This document shows, piece by piece, positions 21,557 through 34,400 of a stretch of DNA of 64,000 bases. Location: NCBI GenBank assembly GCA_022559845.1, contig CM040121.1, positions 342,152,243 to 342,216,242 on the forward strand, written 5' to 3'. The notes beneath the pieces are model-generated. The model was not told the origin of the DNA. It saw only the letters and a program-made list of their open reading frames with translations, and did not search any database. The position numbers and the translations under genes were made by a program. The DNA is from Amorphophallus konjac (taxonomy: Eukaryota > Streptophyta > Magnoliopsida > Alismatales > Araceae). How positions within the stretch are numbered: the first letter of the stretch is position 1; every line of letters begins with the position of its first letter.

Positions 21557-22535
21557 TGATGGGAATCAAGCCAGCCGTCAAGCCGAAGGAAATCGAGCAA
21601 GCTGCCAGGCCAAACATGAAGGCGCTATAGGTCCCAAGCGCAATCTTGAAGAAGGCGCTATAGGTCCCTAGTGTGACCTGAAGAAGGGGCTAGGTTCCCC
21701 TAGCGCGATCTCAGGCAGAAACATGGTTGCAGCCAGTCCAACTTCCCGGCGCCGAATTCCTCAAAGTCTTCGATGTTAGCTGTCTTCCATGGTTGTAAAT
21801 CGACGTGTTAGCGTCGTTTTGTCTTCCCTTTCCCTATATATGTACCCCTTTCGTTTGATTAAGTATATATGAATGAATGAAATCGAAGTATGAGTGTTCT
21901 TGAGTGTAGCCCATGTCTATCCCTCCAAATCTTTGGAAACCCCCCCTTCCTCCGACCCTCTCTGGGTGCGAGGCCCAATTCTGTCCCTCTGATCCTCTCC
22001 TTTTCCCCTTCAATGGAGGATGATCGAAGCCCCGGGTGCATCGGCTCTGAGATGGGGTCGAGTGTGAGGCTCCATTCGGAGCTTTGATCTTCTTCCAACC
22101 ACGATTCCACGTCCCCATCTCCGCCAAAGGTGTTGTTACGATCTGGATGGAGCTCGGCTGCACCGTACCTGCGATGGGTTCGGGGGTGAGGCCCCAGCCA
22201 AGCCTCTTCAAGGCCCTAACATCATCTACGTCCACCCTCCTTCCCTTGCCGTTCACCCCCACACCCACCTTCACAAAAGTTATCCTAGATAGGATTTGCT
22301 TGGTTTGATTTCGTTTTAAGCATTCCCCGTGTGTTCTCTATCCTCCTGTGTGTTGTCCCCTTGTGTTTTGATCCCCTAGAGTCATCCACGGGAGCCCCAA
22401 CGTCGAGGTTCTTCGTTCTGCTGCTGTCTGAGAACGCGCGTAAACGATATAGCGCGTTCTTCAGAACGCGCGTAATGGGTATAGCGCGACTATGATCAGA
22501 AGAAAGAAGAAGACCCCCACTTCCGTCCCGCATCA
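21557..22535 (+). repeat. Element F LTR copy 3
   Basis: 979 bp. The end dyads are clearest here (22432-22495): gaacgcgc, twelve bases, gcgcgttc, then a second module whose right arm is degenerate. Confidence 0.9.
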
Positions 22536-22630
22536 ATTTGGTATCAGAGCTTAGGGAACCAGGCTGTTCTCACAGACTGGGATCTTGAGCTACGAGGTTC
22601 GAGGACGAACCTTTCCAAGTGGAGGGGTTT

Positions 22631-23608
22631 TGATGGGAATCAAGCCAGCCGTCAAGCTGAAGCAAATCGAGCAAGCTGCCAGGCCAAACATGAAGGCGCT
22701 ATAGGTCCCAAGCGCAATCTTGAAGAAGGCGCTATAGGTCCCTCGCGCGACCTGAAGAAGGCGCTAGGTTCCCCTAGCGCGATCTCAGGCAGAAACGTGG
22801 TTGCAGCCAGTCCAACTTCCCGGCGCCGAATTCCTCAAAGTCTTCGATGTTAGCTATCTTCCATGGTTGTAAATCGACGTGTTAGCGTCATTTTGTCTTC
22901 CCTTTCCCTATATATGTACCCCTTTCGTTTGATTAAATATATATGAATGAATGAAATCGATGTATGAGTGTTCTTGAGTGTAGCCCATGGCTATCCCTCC
23001 AAATCTTTGGAAACCCCCCTTCCTCCGACCCTCTCTGGGTGCGAGGCCCAATTCTATCCCTCTGATCCTCTCCTTTTCCCCTTCAATGGAGGATGATCGA
23101 AGCCCCGAGTGCATCGGCTCTGAGACGGGGTCGAGTGTGAGGCTCCATTCGGAGCTTTGATATTCTTCCAACCATGATTCCACGTACCCATCTCCGCCAA
23201 AGGTGTTGTTACGATCTGGATGAAGCTCGGCTGCACCGTACCTGCGATGGGTTCGGGTGTGAGGCCCCAGCCAAGCCTCTTCAAGGCCCTAACATCATCT
23301 ACGTCCACCCTCCTTCCCTTGCCGTTCACCCCCACACCTACCTTCACAAAAGTTATCCTAGATAGGATTTGCTTGGTTTGATTTCGTTTTAAGCATTCCC
23401 CGTGTGTTCTCTATCCTCCAGTGTGTTGTCCCCTTGTGTTTTGATCCCCTAGAGTCATCCACGGGAGCCCCAACGTCGAGGTTCTTCTTTCTGCTGCTGT
23501 CTGAGAACGCGCGTAAACGATATAGCGCGTTCTTCAGAACGCGCGTAATGGGTATAGCGCGACTATGATAAGAAGAAAGAAGAAGACCCCCACTTCCGTC
23601 CCGCATCA
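22631..23608 (+). repeat. Element F LTR copy 4
   Basis: 978 bp ending ..gtcccgcatca at 23608, directly followed by the TSD ttata. It is the terminal 3' LTR of the tandem. Confidence 0.9.
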
Positions 23609-24564
23609 TTATATCAATAAATGTCAAGATGTTCAAGCAAGTATATTCATCATGTCATGTCGGGAATTGGCTATCACGTTTCGAGCAAGTATATAAATAC
23701 CCTTTCCGGGTCACGCAAGTCATGTCATGTCAAGTCGAGTATGAGATTGTGGAATGTCTAATCAAGCTAGTCATGCACTTCGGTGCAATGCCACACCGTG
23801 ATCATTATAACTCCCATGGGTACTAGTACTTTCGGGTGCCCCTCCCAGGACCAGATCGGGCCCTATATGCGCAGGCATTGATCGTGTATTTTTCGACATC
23901 CACTAAAGTTATAGCCAATATGGAGTTTCAAAGAATAAACTTGTATAACTTTAAGGTAGATCTTTATGGAATAGCATTTCAAGGATTTGAACATGTTGTA
24001 TAACGACGATAGTAACGGTATAATCACGATCAACGATAAAACTAGGTGGAATTGGCTCCCTAACTTGGGTGCCATGACAATAAGAGTAAGCACCCACATG
24101 AACATGGTCGCTTATTCTTGTACATGATAAGGTGGATAGAATTAGTGTCCACAAGTACGGCACACTTTTCTTAAATGATATAAATGGTATGGATTACCTA
24201 TCCCATTATTTCAAGAATATTCTCATGGCATACAAACAGCATGTCGTGAGGGCCGGTACACCATATTTCTTTAGAGTGACATGGCAATTAAGAAGTGTCA
24301 TGGGTTTTAAGGGTACAACCAGTTCGGCTGTTTTGAGGGAATCCAAAGCGAGCGGAGGCTTACGTAGGTCTCTATGATAAAGTCACCGGTCCGAAGGAAC
24401 GGAATGTCCAGCATAGGGTTCATCTATCACCGAGAAATAGTGGATAATCGATAAAAAGCACGTGAAACGTGGGACTATATTCACGGAATGGAATATAGTG
24501 CCTTAGCAATTAACTCACTCACAGTGGGTTATAGGAATCCGTGAAATCAGTAAATCAATAAATT

Positions 24565-24920
24565 GACGCCTCTGATTAAGTCTTTATTTCAGGAATTGAC
24601 GCCTTTGGCTAGGTCGTCAGTTCCAAATATGACGACTATTCACGCCGTCGTTATATCCATAATAATTTTAAAACATTTAAAAATTTTAGATATTATATAA
24701 ATGATGACTTAGGTTAAGTCTTTAATTCAGTGAATAACGCCTTAGTTATAGGCATCTTATAGAAAACTGACCGCATGGTATATGTCATCATTTCAATAAT
24801 CAAGTAGATTTCATGATACGAAAAATCCATGGGGTATTCACTAAATTGACGCCTGTGGGTGAGGGCGTCCATTCAATTGACGGCATCAGCATGGTCGTTA
24901 TTTATAGTCATATGTCAATA
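24565..24920. repeat. Dyad module array 1 in element E left LTR
   Basis: About seven modules with six-base arms: gacgcc-N9-gtcttt (24565-24585), gacgcc-N9-gtcgtc, gacgac-N10-gtcgtt, gacgac-N9-gtcttt, aacgcc-N9-ggcatc and others, in AT-rich sequence. The right LTR has the same array at 32895-33235, where some arms are better preserved (aacgcc-ttagttaca-ggcgtc). Confidence 0.8.
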
Positions 24921-26031
24921 ACATGGATTTTGGGGTATTTTCAATCAAGAATCTAGAGATATGGATATATACATAGACAAATAGCACGAATTTTCTAGGA
25001 TGCTCATGCATTAATTCAGATTTGAAGGTTCATAGTTAATGAATTTTAGACGATGTGTGATCATAGTCTTTGACTAAAAAGTCGTTAAATCAAAACAACG
25101 GATCAAGATCAAACTATATATATGCAATTACTTGTTATTAACTAAGTTTTGCATGAATCTTGAGAAAACCTACCTCGTGGATTGATTTGGTTGACAGAAC
25201 GTGAAGAACGATTGAAGAACAGGAACCTCAAGTATATGAAAATAGGAAGAAGGTGCTACAAGTTCCCTCTTTGTGACGGCCACAAGATGACGACGTTGCA
25301 GCAAAGGTGCAGAAAGATAATAACAAGAGCAGCAGCTCTTGATTCTTAACAGTGGCAGCGAAGGCAGCAACGGCCTTCACCCTTGTGCAGTAAGGAAGAA
25401 GAGGAAGAGCACAACTACATATCAAGAAGGAGATGTTAGCCTCTCCTTCAATCAAAGGCAAACAGCAGCAGCAGCAGTACTCGCACGGTAGAAAACCCAG
25501 GCGGTCTTCCTTCAGCAAAAGAAGAAGGCTCCTTGCCCTTCTTGTTGCAAACGACTTGTAAGAGGAAAAGTGTAAGAGGAAAAGAAGAAGATGAAGTCCT
25601 TCAGCAAAAGAAGAAGGCTCCTTCACGTGCTCCTCTCGACGAAGCAGGAGGAAAGAAGAAGATGAAGAACTTCGCTATGTTCTTCACGCACGAAGCAGTA
25701 GCGGGTTTCTGAGAAGAAAAGCTAGAAGGGATTTAGCAAAGGGTTTGGTATTTATAGGATTCTGGAGACCCTATAGGGTTGGAGTTCGATTGGGAATAGC
25801 ATTCCTAGTAGCAATCCTAATGGTATTAGTGTTCCCTTTATTAACAGTTCGAAACACATAATAACTTAAGTGTTAGAATCTTTCGGGATTTTTATCACTT
25901 TGTAGGGATGTGATCTAGATGGAAAATTTTAGGAGTATTAATTTTCTATTTTTCTCTATTTGTCCATATAATTATTTTTTCCAAAAATTTTTAGTTGAAA
26001 AAAATTGCACTATTCATTTTTTTTTTTGAAA

Positions 26032-26415
26032 TGATGACTTATTCTAAGTCATGTTCTATGAAATTGACGCTCGTAGATGTTGGGGTCAATTAATTTTTGT
26101 CTTTTCTATTTGACCTCCAAAAGATCGATATTGTATATATATCCCTGTTATTCCTTTAATACCTTTAACTATATACTTTATTTGACTTTAAATAACGACT
26201 TTCATTCAGTCGTCATTTAATTTGTGCACGCCCATTGCTATAGGCGTCATTTGATTTTTTTAGTCATTTCCACTTAAGCTTCCAAAGACTAATATTATGT
26301 ATATATCCCTATTATCTCTATAACTCTTTAACTATTTAATTTTCACTAATTTATAAATAACGACTTGTATTAAGTCATTTTTCACATTGTATACGCCTGC
26401 ACCAAGAGGCGTCAT
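26032..26415. repeat. Dyad module array 2 in element E left LTR
   Basis: Further modules include gatgac-ttattctaa-gtcatg, aacgac-tttcattca-gtcgtc, aacgac-ttgtattaa-gtcatt, cacgcc-N10-ggcgtc and tacgcc-N10-ggcgtc. When the fifth base of the left arm is A instead of C, the second base of the right arm is T instead of G, so pairing is kept. The right LTR copy is at 34345-34735. Confidence 0.8.
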
Positions 26416-26834
26416 TTAAGTTTTGGCCATTTCTCATTGCCCTTGAAAGGATCGAAATTATATATATGCCCATTCTTTTATCTTTCACATATCTTTAATG
26501 TATTTAACTCTTATATATATATATATCCCTCTTCCTTCTAATAAGATTAAAATATAGTAAATGTGGAATATTAAATTTTGTAAATTAGTAATAAAATATA
26601 AATTGACATTTTCTTGAAGATTTAATGATTCTTAATTGAATTAAAATTATTTTGTGCATCAAATGGCTACATGTTATTATTAAATTTATTATAATATAAT
26701 GGTAAGGTCTATGAGTCCATTTCGTAAGACTTTTCAGGATGTAAGAGGGTTATGTACAAGGCCTAAGCCTTGCTTAATTATTGTTTTTAATTTATTCAAA
26801 CTTTCTAGTCCGTAAATTTACTAGGGTTGCTACA

Positions 26835-26852
26835 TTCTCCCCCACTTAAAAG
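26835..26852 (-). other. Polypurine tract of element E
   Basis: The minus strand reads aagtgggggagaa directly before the LTR start TGTAGCAACC. It marks the left LTR as the 3' LTR. Confidence 0.75.
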
Positions 26853-26910
26853 AATTTGGTCCCCAAATTCAATCGCGTATAAACGTGGAGAGTGTAGAGT
26901 ACATACCTTT

Positions 26911-29900
26911 TTAGAATAATTCGGGGAATCGTTTCCTCATAGACTCCTCAGTCTCCCATGTGGCTTCGTGTTCTGAGCTTTTACTCCATTGTACCTTGAC
27001 CCTGGGAATAACTTTGCTCCTTAATGTTCGTACTTCACGATCGAGGATCTTCATGGGCTTTTGTTCATAGGTGAGATCCCTTTGAATCACCAGGTCTCTA
27101 TGATCGATGATATGTGTCGGATCGTGCACATACTTCTTCAACATGGATACGTGGAATACATTATGAACTTCAGAAAATTGAGGAGGTAAAGCGACGCGGT
27201 AAGCAACCTCGCCAACTCTTTCTAGTATCTCAAAAGGTCCGATAAACCTTGGTGTAAGCTTGCCCTTAACACCAAATCTCCTTATTCCACATCCAGGTGA
27301 TATCTTGAGAAATACGTGATCTCTGACTTGGAATTCGAGATCTCTTCTTCTTGTGTCAGCATAAGTCTTCTGTCTAGACTGAGCAACTTGAAGTCTTTCT
27401 CTAATCAACTGAATCTTTTATGTGGTATCCCTTACCATGTCTGGACCTAATAGTTGTTTCTCGCCAACTTCGTCCCAGCACAAAGGCGATCGGCAACTCC
27501 TTCCATATAAAGCTTCGAAAGGTGCCATTTGTATACTTGCCTGGTAGCTGTTATTGTATGCAAATTCAACCAAAGGCAAGTGATCATGCCAGCCTCCACC
27601 AAAATCAATGATGCAAGCTCTGAGCATATCTTCAACCACCTGATTGGTTCTCTCGGTCTGACCATCCGTTTGAGGATGAAAAGCTGTACTAAAGTTAAGT
27701 CTCGTCCCTAACAAATGTTGTAGACCCTTTCAAAAGTGAGAAGTAAAATGAGGGTCTCTGTCAGGCACGATTGAGACAGGTACTCCATGTAACCTGACTA
27801 TCTCCTTAATGTATAATGCAACAAGAACATCAATTGACCATCGACTGTTGATTGGTAAGAAGTGTGCCGATTTGGTCAATCGGTCGATGATAACCCATAT
27901 TCCATCATGTCCTCCTTTTGATTTAGACAAACCCATAATGAAGTCCATACCGATATACTCCCACTTCCATTTGGGAATTTCTAGAGAGTGTAGCTTACCG
28001 GCAGACTTTTGGTGTTCTACCTTGACTTGTTGACACGTGAGACAGCGATACACAAAGTCTGCTACTTCTCTTTTCATATTGGACCACCAGAAGGTCCTTT
28101 TCAAATCTTGGTACATTTTGGTAGACCCTAGATGAATCGTGTACCTTGATCTGTGAGCTTCATCTAAGATTTTCTTCTTTAGCTCTGGACAATCCGGTAT
28201 ACATGTTCTATTCCTGAACATCAATCTTCCATCTGATGCTAATTTAAACTCTGATTGTTCTTCAATTTTATCCTTGATTTCCACTAATAATGGATCCTTA
28301 TCTTATAGTCCTTGTATTCCTGAGAGTAGATCTGGCAGTATGCTTATATGGGATAGTGTAACACACTTGTTCTCCTTGTCCAGGCTTATACCAAGTTTAG
28401 AGAATTGTTCTAGCAATTTCCACTCCTGAATCATACAATTTGCTAAAATCGCTCTTGGCTTTCGACTGAGGGCATCAGCTACAGGATTACCATTTCCAGG
28501 ATGATATTGTATTATGAAGTCAAAATCCTTGAGATATTCTAGCCAACGTCTTTGCCTCATATTTAATTCCTTCTGAGAGAAGAGATACTTGAGACTCTTA
28601 TAGTCAGAATATACTGTAAACTGTACTCTGTACAGGTAATGCCTCCATATTTTCAATGCAAATATTACCGCGGTCAACTCCAAGTCATGAACTGGGTAGT
28701 TCTCTTCATGCTTCTTCAATTGGAGAGAAGAGTAAGCTATAACTCTTCCTTGTTGCATTAAGACACATCCGAGGCCAATGCCAGATGCATCAGTGTATAC
28801 CTCGAACTTCTCTCCTTCGACTGGCAGAGCTAAGACCGGGGATGTAGTTAGGTGATCCTTGAGAGCTTGGAAGCTTCTTTCACATTCCTCACTCCATTTG
28901 TAACGGATCTCCTTGCGAGTTAGCCTAGTGAGTGGTACGGCGATCTTGGAGAAATCCTTGATGAATCGTCGGTAGTAGCCCGCAAGACCCAAGAAACTAC
29001 GGATCTCGCTAGCATTGGTCAGTCTTTCCTAATCCTTTACAGCTTCAACCTTCGATGGATCTACGGATAAACCGTCTTTTGATATAACATGCCCCAAGAA
29101 AGATACTTCTTCTAACCAGAATTCACATTTACTGAGCTTTGCATATAACTGATTCATCCTCAATATCCGTAATGCAATCCTCAAATGCTCCTCGTGCTCT
29201 TCCTTGGTCTTTGAACAGATCAGTATATCATCAATGAAAATCACTATGAATTGATCTAGATGAGGCCTGAATATACTATTCATCAACTGTATAAAGGCAG
29301 CAGGGGCATTTGTTAGTCCAAAAGGCATAACAACAAATTCATAGTGCCCATACCTGCTTCTGAATGCGGTCTTATAAATGTCATCATCCTTGATCCTTAG
29401 TTGGTGATATCCCGACCTGAGATCAATCTTCGAAAAATACTTGGATCCAGATATTTGATCAAATAACTCATCGATTCTCGGCAGTGGATACTTGTTCTTG
29501 ATAGTGAGATAGTTCAACTGTCCATAGTCGATGCATAACCTCATGGATCCATCTTTCTTCTTTACAAATAGCACAAGTGCTCCCCACGGGGAAGTGCTTG
29601 GTCTGATAAATCTTTTCTTGAGAAGTTCCATCAATTGCTCCTTTAGTTCCTTGAGTTCGGCAGGGGACATCCTATAAGGTGCCCTAGAAACTAGGCCAGC
29701 ACCAGGGATTAAGTCGATGGTGAAGGCCACTTCTCTTTGTGGGGGTAATCCAGGCAAATCTTTCGAAAACACGTCCGGAAATTCTTGCACAACTGGGATG
29801 TCTTCTAGGTTAGTCTCCTTAGTCTCCTTAATGGTGACAAACGCAAGGAAAGATACACATCCTTTCCTTATTAGCTTGCTAGCTCGGAGAGCCGAAATAA

Positions 29901-30483
29901 GAGGTGACTTGCTCCGACTCTTAGGGCTAGTATAGACCAGTTCCGGAAAGTCTTTGAAAGTAACTTTGCTATTACGGTAATCCACAATTGCCTGATACTT
30001 AGATAACCAATCTGCTCCCAATATGACATCATATTCCTTTAGGTCTAAATATATGAGGTCGATAGGAAGATTTCTTCCTTTTACCAAGACTTCACAGTTT
30101 TGATAATGGTGAGTAAGGTCAACTTCGCTTCCGAGAGGAGTTGAAAGAACTAATTTCATCCATTCCGGTTCCATGGGTAATGGATTAGCAAACTTCTTAG
30201 AAATAAAAGAATGCGAGGCACCAGTATCAAATAAGACATATGCAGACTTGGAACAAACTTTCAATGTACCTTCCACTTGTCCGCATTCATCTTGTTCTGT
30301 CTCCTTAATAGCTTGGAGACGTGCATTCTTTGTCACCGGGCGCTTCCCATCACCGACTTGATCATTGACTAGGGGACAGTCGGGAATCCGATGATCACGG
30401 CTCCCACAACGGAGACACGCTCCAAGTTTCCTCCAACATTCTTCGGCCTTATGTCCGGCCTTGTCACAGTGTTTACACACCAC
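26911..30483 (-). pseudogene. Element E gag end and pol: CCHC, protease, RT, RNase H, integrase, chromodomain-like
   Basis: One frame from 30483 to 26911 with four in-frame stops at 29029-29031, 28303-28305, 27730-27732 and 27418-27420. In order: two zinc knuckles ([14 protein letters not shown] and [14 protein letters not shown]), an aspartic protease ([12 protein letters not shown]), reverse transcriptase ([12 protein letters not shown]; active site IFIDDIL near 29220-29245), RNase H ([17 protein letters not shown]), integrase with the C..C knuckle (CLTCQQVK), the core Asp residues (GMDFI, PDRDPHF) and HPQTDGQTERTNQ, and a chromodomain-like C-terminus. Neighbouring residues suggest that at least two of the stops replaced Trp and one probably Gln, which would be G-to-A or C-to-T changes. 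Inactive, but the frame is otherwise well preserved. Confidence 0.92.
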
Positions 30484-30563
30484 TTTAGAAGGTCTGGTGG
30501 TGATGGAGAACGGCTTGTTAATCTTTTTGACTTTCTTCTCTTGAGAAGACTCTCCTCCATTAC

Positions 30564-31268
30564 TTAGCCTTTTCTTGTTGAAATTGGGTTTGAAAGTGCG
30601 GAGCTAGTAACATTCTCATTCTTGTCTCTCCCACGGATCCTATCAGATAGTTCTGTGGCATCCTCCAGTAGCTGGGCTCGTCGTACCATCTCCGAATAGA
30701 CTTGTATGTCCATCGGGGCCAGTTGTGTGATAAACTGGGGCCTGAGCCCATTTAGAAACCTTCTAGCTTTCATTTTCTCGGTACTGACTAAATGCTTAGC
30801 GTACCTGGATAACATCGAGAATTGTGCCTCATACTCGGCCACCGATAATGATCGTTGCTTAAGTGCGGCGAACTCGGCGTCCTTCTTCTCCTGGACTCGG
30901 TCTGAAAAATATTTATTGTTGAAATGTTCAACAAACTCCCCCCAAGTAACTTGTCCTTGATCTAATGTGGCTTCTACCGACTCCCACCAGCAGCGGGCGT
31001 CCCTTTCCAATTGAAACGTTGCTAACAAGACCTTCTCTTGGTCCGTGCATTGCATAACCTGAAAGATACGTTCGGTCTCCCAGATACAGTGCTCAGCATC
31101 ATCCGGATTAGTGGATCCCATGAACTTAGGAGGGTTCATGTCCTTGAAGCTTTGGTGGAGATTTCCTGCTCCACGATGTGCACCTCCTTGTGCCACTTGT
31201 TGAAGTGCCTGGGTCATTCCTTGCAGAGTGCGTTGCATGTTGCGCCACTGGGCACGTTCGATAGCCAT
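30564..31268 (-). pseudogene. Element E gag
   Basis: 234 codons from the ATG at 31266-31268, with the retrotransposon gag capsid pattern (FMGSTNPDDAEHCIWETERIF ... ARCWWESVEA ... FNNKYFSDRVQEKKDAEF ... LSRYAKHLV). It is separated from the zinc-knuckle part by a frameshift near 30590, after which the reading continues in the frame of 30483. Gag and pol were probably one polyprotein. Confidence 0.88.
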
Positions 31269-31418
31269 TATCCTACAATTATAATAACTATATTAATATG
31301 TGATGATGTTCAAAGGTTTTGATTCTAAGTTAACTTAACCCTTGGTTCTAACCAATCTCACCGGTTAAAGGTTTAAACCTATCCTTGGACTTGGGTTTCC
31401 TAGGAATTGAATATCCTA

Positions 31419-31431
31419 GGCTCTGATACCA
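31419..31431 (-). other. Primer binding site of element E
   Basis: The minus strand reads TGGTATCAGAGCC, complementary to the 3' end of plant tRNA-iMet, seven bases inside the right LTR. Confidence 0.85.
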
Positions 31432-31438
31432 GAAAAAC

Positions 31439-34400
31439 TGTCACGCCCCGAGCGCGGAAGGAACCCGGAGTGCATGACAAGTTTATATCGATCATGTCAA
31501 TCAGAGTGTTAGTGTATTCAACACAAAGACAGAGTGCACAAAAGTAAAGATAACCCAGTCCTTTATTCAATCACAACCTCAAAGTACTTCTATTACAAAT
31601 GAAAATGCCAAGACTCAATAAAAGGAAAAAAATATAATGATTGACTCAAGAAATTAGAGAGATAAGATTAGTAAACGCTTGGATAGACGGAGAGCTCTAA
31701 TCTCTTCACTCTTGACCTTCCCCATCCGATTGAGTCTTATCATCGGACTTACTTGAAAAATAGGGGAAAACACTGGATGAGCGAATGCTCGGTAGGAATT
31801 ATATCTCAAGAGCTAGCTTGCTTTAAGTAAATTACATGTTACATGAATGCAATACAACTATACATGTTTGCGTAAAACGACAAGAGAGAGAGAGAGTATA
31901 ACAAGAGATAATTGAGTGAACTAGCATGTCTTTCAAGAACTTATATCAATAAATGTCAAGATGTTCAAGCAAGTATATTCATCATGTCATGTCGAGAATT
32001 GGCTATCACGTTTCAAGCAAGTATATAAATACCCTTTCCGGGTCACGCAAGTCATTTCATGTCAAGTCGAGTATGAGATTGTGGAATGTCTAATCAAGCT
32101 AGTCATGCACTTCAGTGCAATGTCACACCGTGATCATTACAACTCCCATGGGCACTAGTACTTTCGGGTGCTCCTCCCAGGACCAGATCGGGCCCTATAT
32201 GCGCAAGCATTGATCATGTATTTTTTGACATCCACTAAAGTTATTGCCAATATGGAGTTTCAAGGAATAAACTTGTATAACTTTAAGGTAGATCTTTGTG
32301 GAATAGCATTTTAAGGATTTGAACATGTTGTATAACGACGATAGTAACGGTATAATCACGATCAACGATAAAACTAGGTGGAATTGGCTCCCTAACTTAG
32401 GTGCCATGACAATAAGAGTAAGCGCCCACATGAACATGGTCGCTTATTCTTGTACATGATAAGGTGGACAGAATTAGTGTCCACAAGTACGGCACACTTT
32501 TCTTAAAGGATATAAATGGTATGGATTACCCATCCCATTATTTCAAGAATATTCTCATGACATACAAACAGCATGTCGTGAGGGCCGGTACACCATGTTT
32601 CTTTAGAGTGACATGACAATTAAGAAGTGTCATGGGTTTTAAGGGTACAACCAGCTCGACTGCTTTGAGGGAATCCAAAGCTAGCGGAGGCTTACGGAGG
32701 TCTCTATGATAAAGTCACCGGTCCGAAGGAACGGAATGTCCCGCGGAGGGTTCATCTATCACCGAGAAAAAGTGGGTAATCGATAAAAATCACGTGAAAT
32801 GTGGGACTATATTCACGGAATGGAATATAGTGCCTTAGCAATTAACTCACTCACAGTGGGTTATAGGAATCCGTGAAATCAGTAAATCAATAAATTGACG
32901 CCTCTGATTAAGTCTTTATTTCAGGAATTGACGCCTTTGGCTAGGTCGTCAGTTCCAAATATGACGACTATTCACGTCGTCGTTATATCCATAATAATTT
33001 TTAAAACATTCAAAAATTTTAGATATTATATAAATGACGACTTAGGTTAAGTCTTTAATTCAGTGAATAACGCCTTAGTTACAGGCGTCTTATAGAAAAC
33101 TGACGGCATGGTATATGTCGTCATTTCAATAATCAAGTAGATTTCATGATACGAAAAATCCATGGGGTATTCACTAAATTGACGCCTGTGGGTGAGGGCG
33201 TCCATTCAATTGACGGCATCAGCATGGTCGTTATTTATAGTCATATGTCAATAACATGGATTTTGGGGTATTTTCAATCAAGAATCTAGAGATATGGATA
33301 TATACAGAGACAAATAGCACGAATTTTCTAGGATGCTCATGCATTAATTTAGATTTGAAGGTTCATAGTTATTGAATTTTAGACGATGTGTGATCATAGT
33401 CTTTGACTAAAAAGTCGTTAAATCAAAACAACGGATCAAGATCAAACTATATATATGCAATTACTTGTTATTAACTAAGTTTTGCATGAATCTTGAGAAA
33501 ACCTACCTCGTGGATTGATTTGGTTGACAGAACGTGAAGAACGATTGAAGAACAGGAACCTCAAGTATATGAAAATAGGAAGAAGGTGCTACAAGTTCCC
33601 TCTTTGTGACGGCCACAGGATGACGACGTTGCAGCAAAGGTGCAGAAAGATAATAATAAGAGCAGTAGCTCTTGATTCTTAACAGTGGCAGTGAAGGCAG
33701 CAACGGCCTTCACCCTTGTGCAGTAAGGAAGAAGAGGAAGAGCACAACTAGATATCAAGAATGAGATGTTAGCCTCTCCTTCAATCAAAGGCAAACAGCA
33801 GCAGCATCAGTACTCGCACGGTAGAAAACCCAAGCGGTCTTCCTTCAGCAAAAGAAGATGGCTCCTTGCCCTTCTTGTTACAAACGACTTGCAAGAGGAA
33901 AAGAAGAAGATGAAGTCCTTCAGTAAAAGAAGAAGGCTCCTTCACGTGCTCCTCTCGACGAAGCAGGAGGAAAGAAGAAGATGAAGAACTTCGCTATGTT
34001 CTTCACGCACGAAGCAGCAGCGGGTTTCTGAGAAGAAAAGCTAGAAGGGATTTAGCAAAGGGTTTGGTATTTATAGGGTTCTGGAGACCCTATAGGGTTG
34101 AAGTTCGATTGGGAATAGCATTCCTAGTAGCAATCCTAATGGTATTAGTGTTCCCTTTATTAACCGTTCGAAACACATAACAACTTAAGTGTTAGAATCT
34201 TCCGGTATTTTTATCTTTTTTTCGGGATGTGATCTAGATGGGAAATTTTAGGAGTATTAATTTTCCATTTTTCTCTATCTTTCCATATAATTATTTTTTC
34301 CAAACTTCTTTAGTCGAAAAAAATTGGCACTATTCATTTTTTTTGAAATGATGACTTATTCTAAGTCATGTTCTATGAAATTGACGCTCGTAGATGTTGG

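Larger units (their letters stand above)
19417..23608 (+). mobile_element. Element F: tandem of four LTRs and three 95-bp interiors
   Basis: Four copies of a 972-979-bp LTR (TGATGGGAATC...CCGCATCA) at 19417-20394, 20490-21461, 21557-22535 and 22631-23608 are separated by three 95-bp interiors (20395-20489, 21462-21556, 22536-22630). The whole array has a single TSD ttata (19412-19416, 23609-23613). Each interior consists of a primer binding site (tttggtatcagagc), about 50 bp and a purine tract (aagtggagggg) against the next LTR. There is no coding sequence: it is a minimal TRIM/SMART-like retroelement, although its LTR is longer than usual for TRIMs. Unequal recombination between LTRs, or insertion as a multimer, would produce the tandem. 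Confidence 0.93.
18910..26834 (-). repeat. Element E 3' LTR (left), interrupted by element F
   Basis: Matches 31439-35159 on both sides of F (the 18910-19416 and 23609-26834 parts). It contains a minus-strand TATA box at 25749-25758, a purine-rich transcribed segment (25380-25700) and two dyad blocks (24565-24920, 26032-26415). Short frames in it (for example 25228-25626) are low-complexity and not supported as genes. Confidence 0.92.

Noticed and set aside
19694..23636. Repeated minus-strand frames of 83-146 codons in element F
   Set aside because: They recur only because the LTR is present four times; they cross the TATA box and primer site and show no domain.
25228..25626. 132-codon Ser/Leu/Cys-rich minus-strand frame in the E LTR
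   Set aside because: Low-complexity gaagaa/cagcag sequence just downstream of the LTR TATA box; the right LTR copy has a shorter, broken version.
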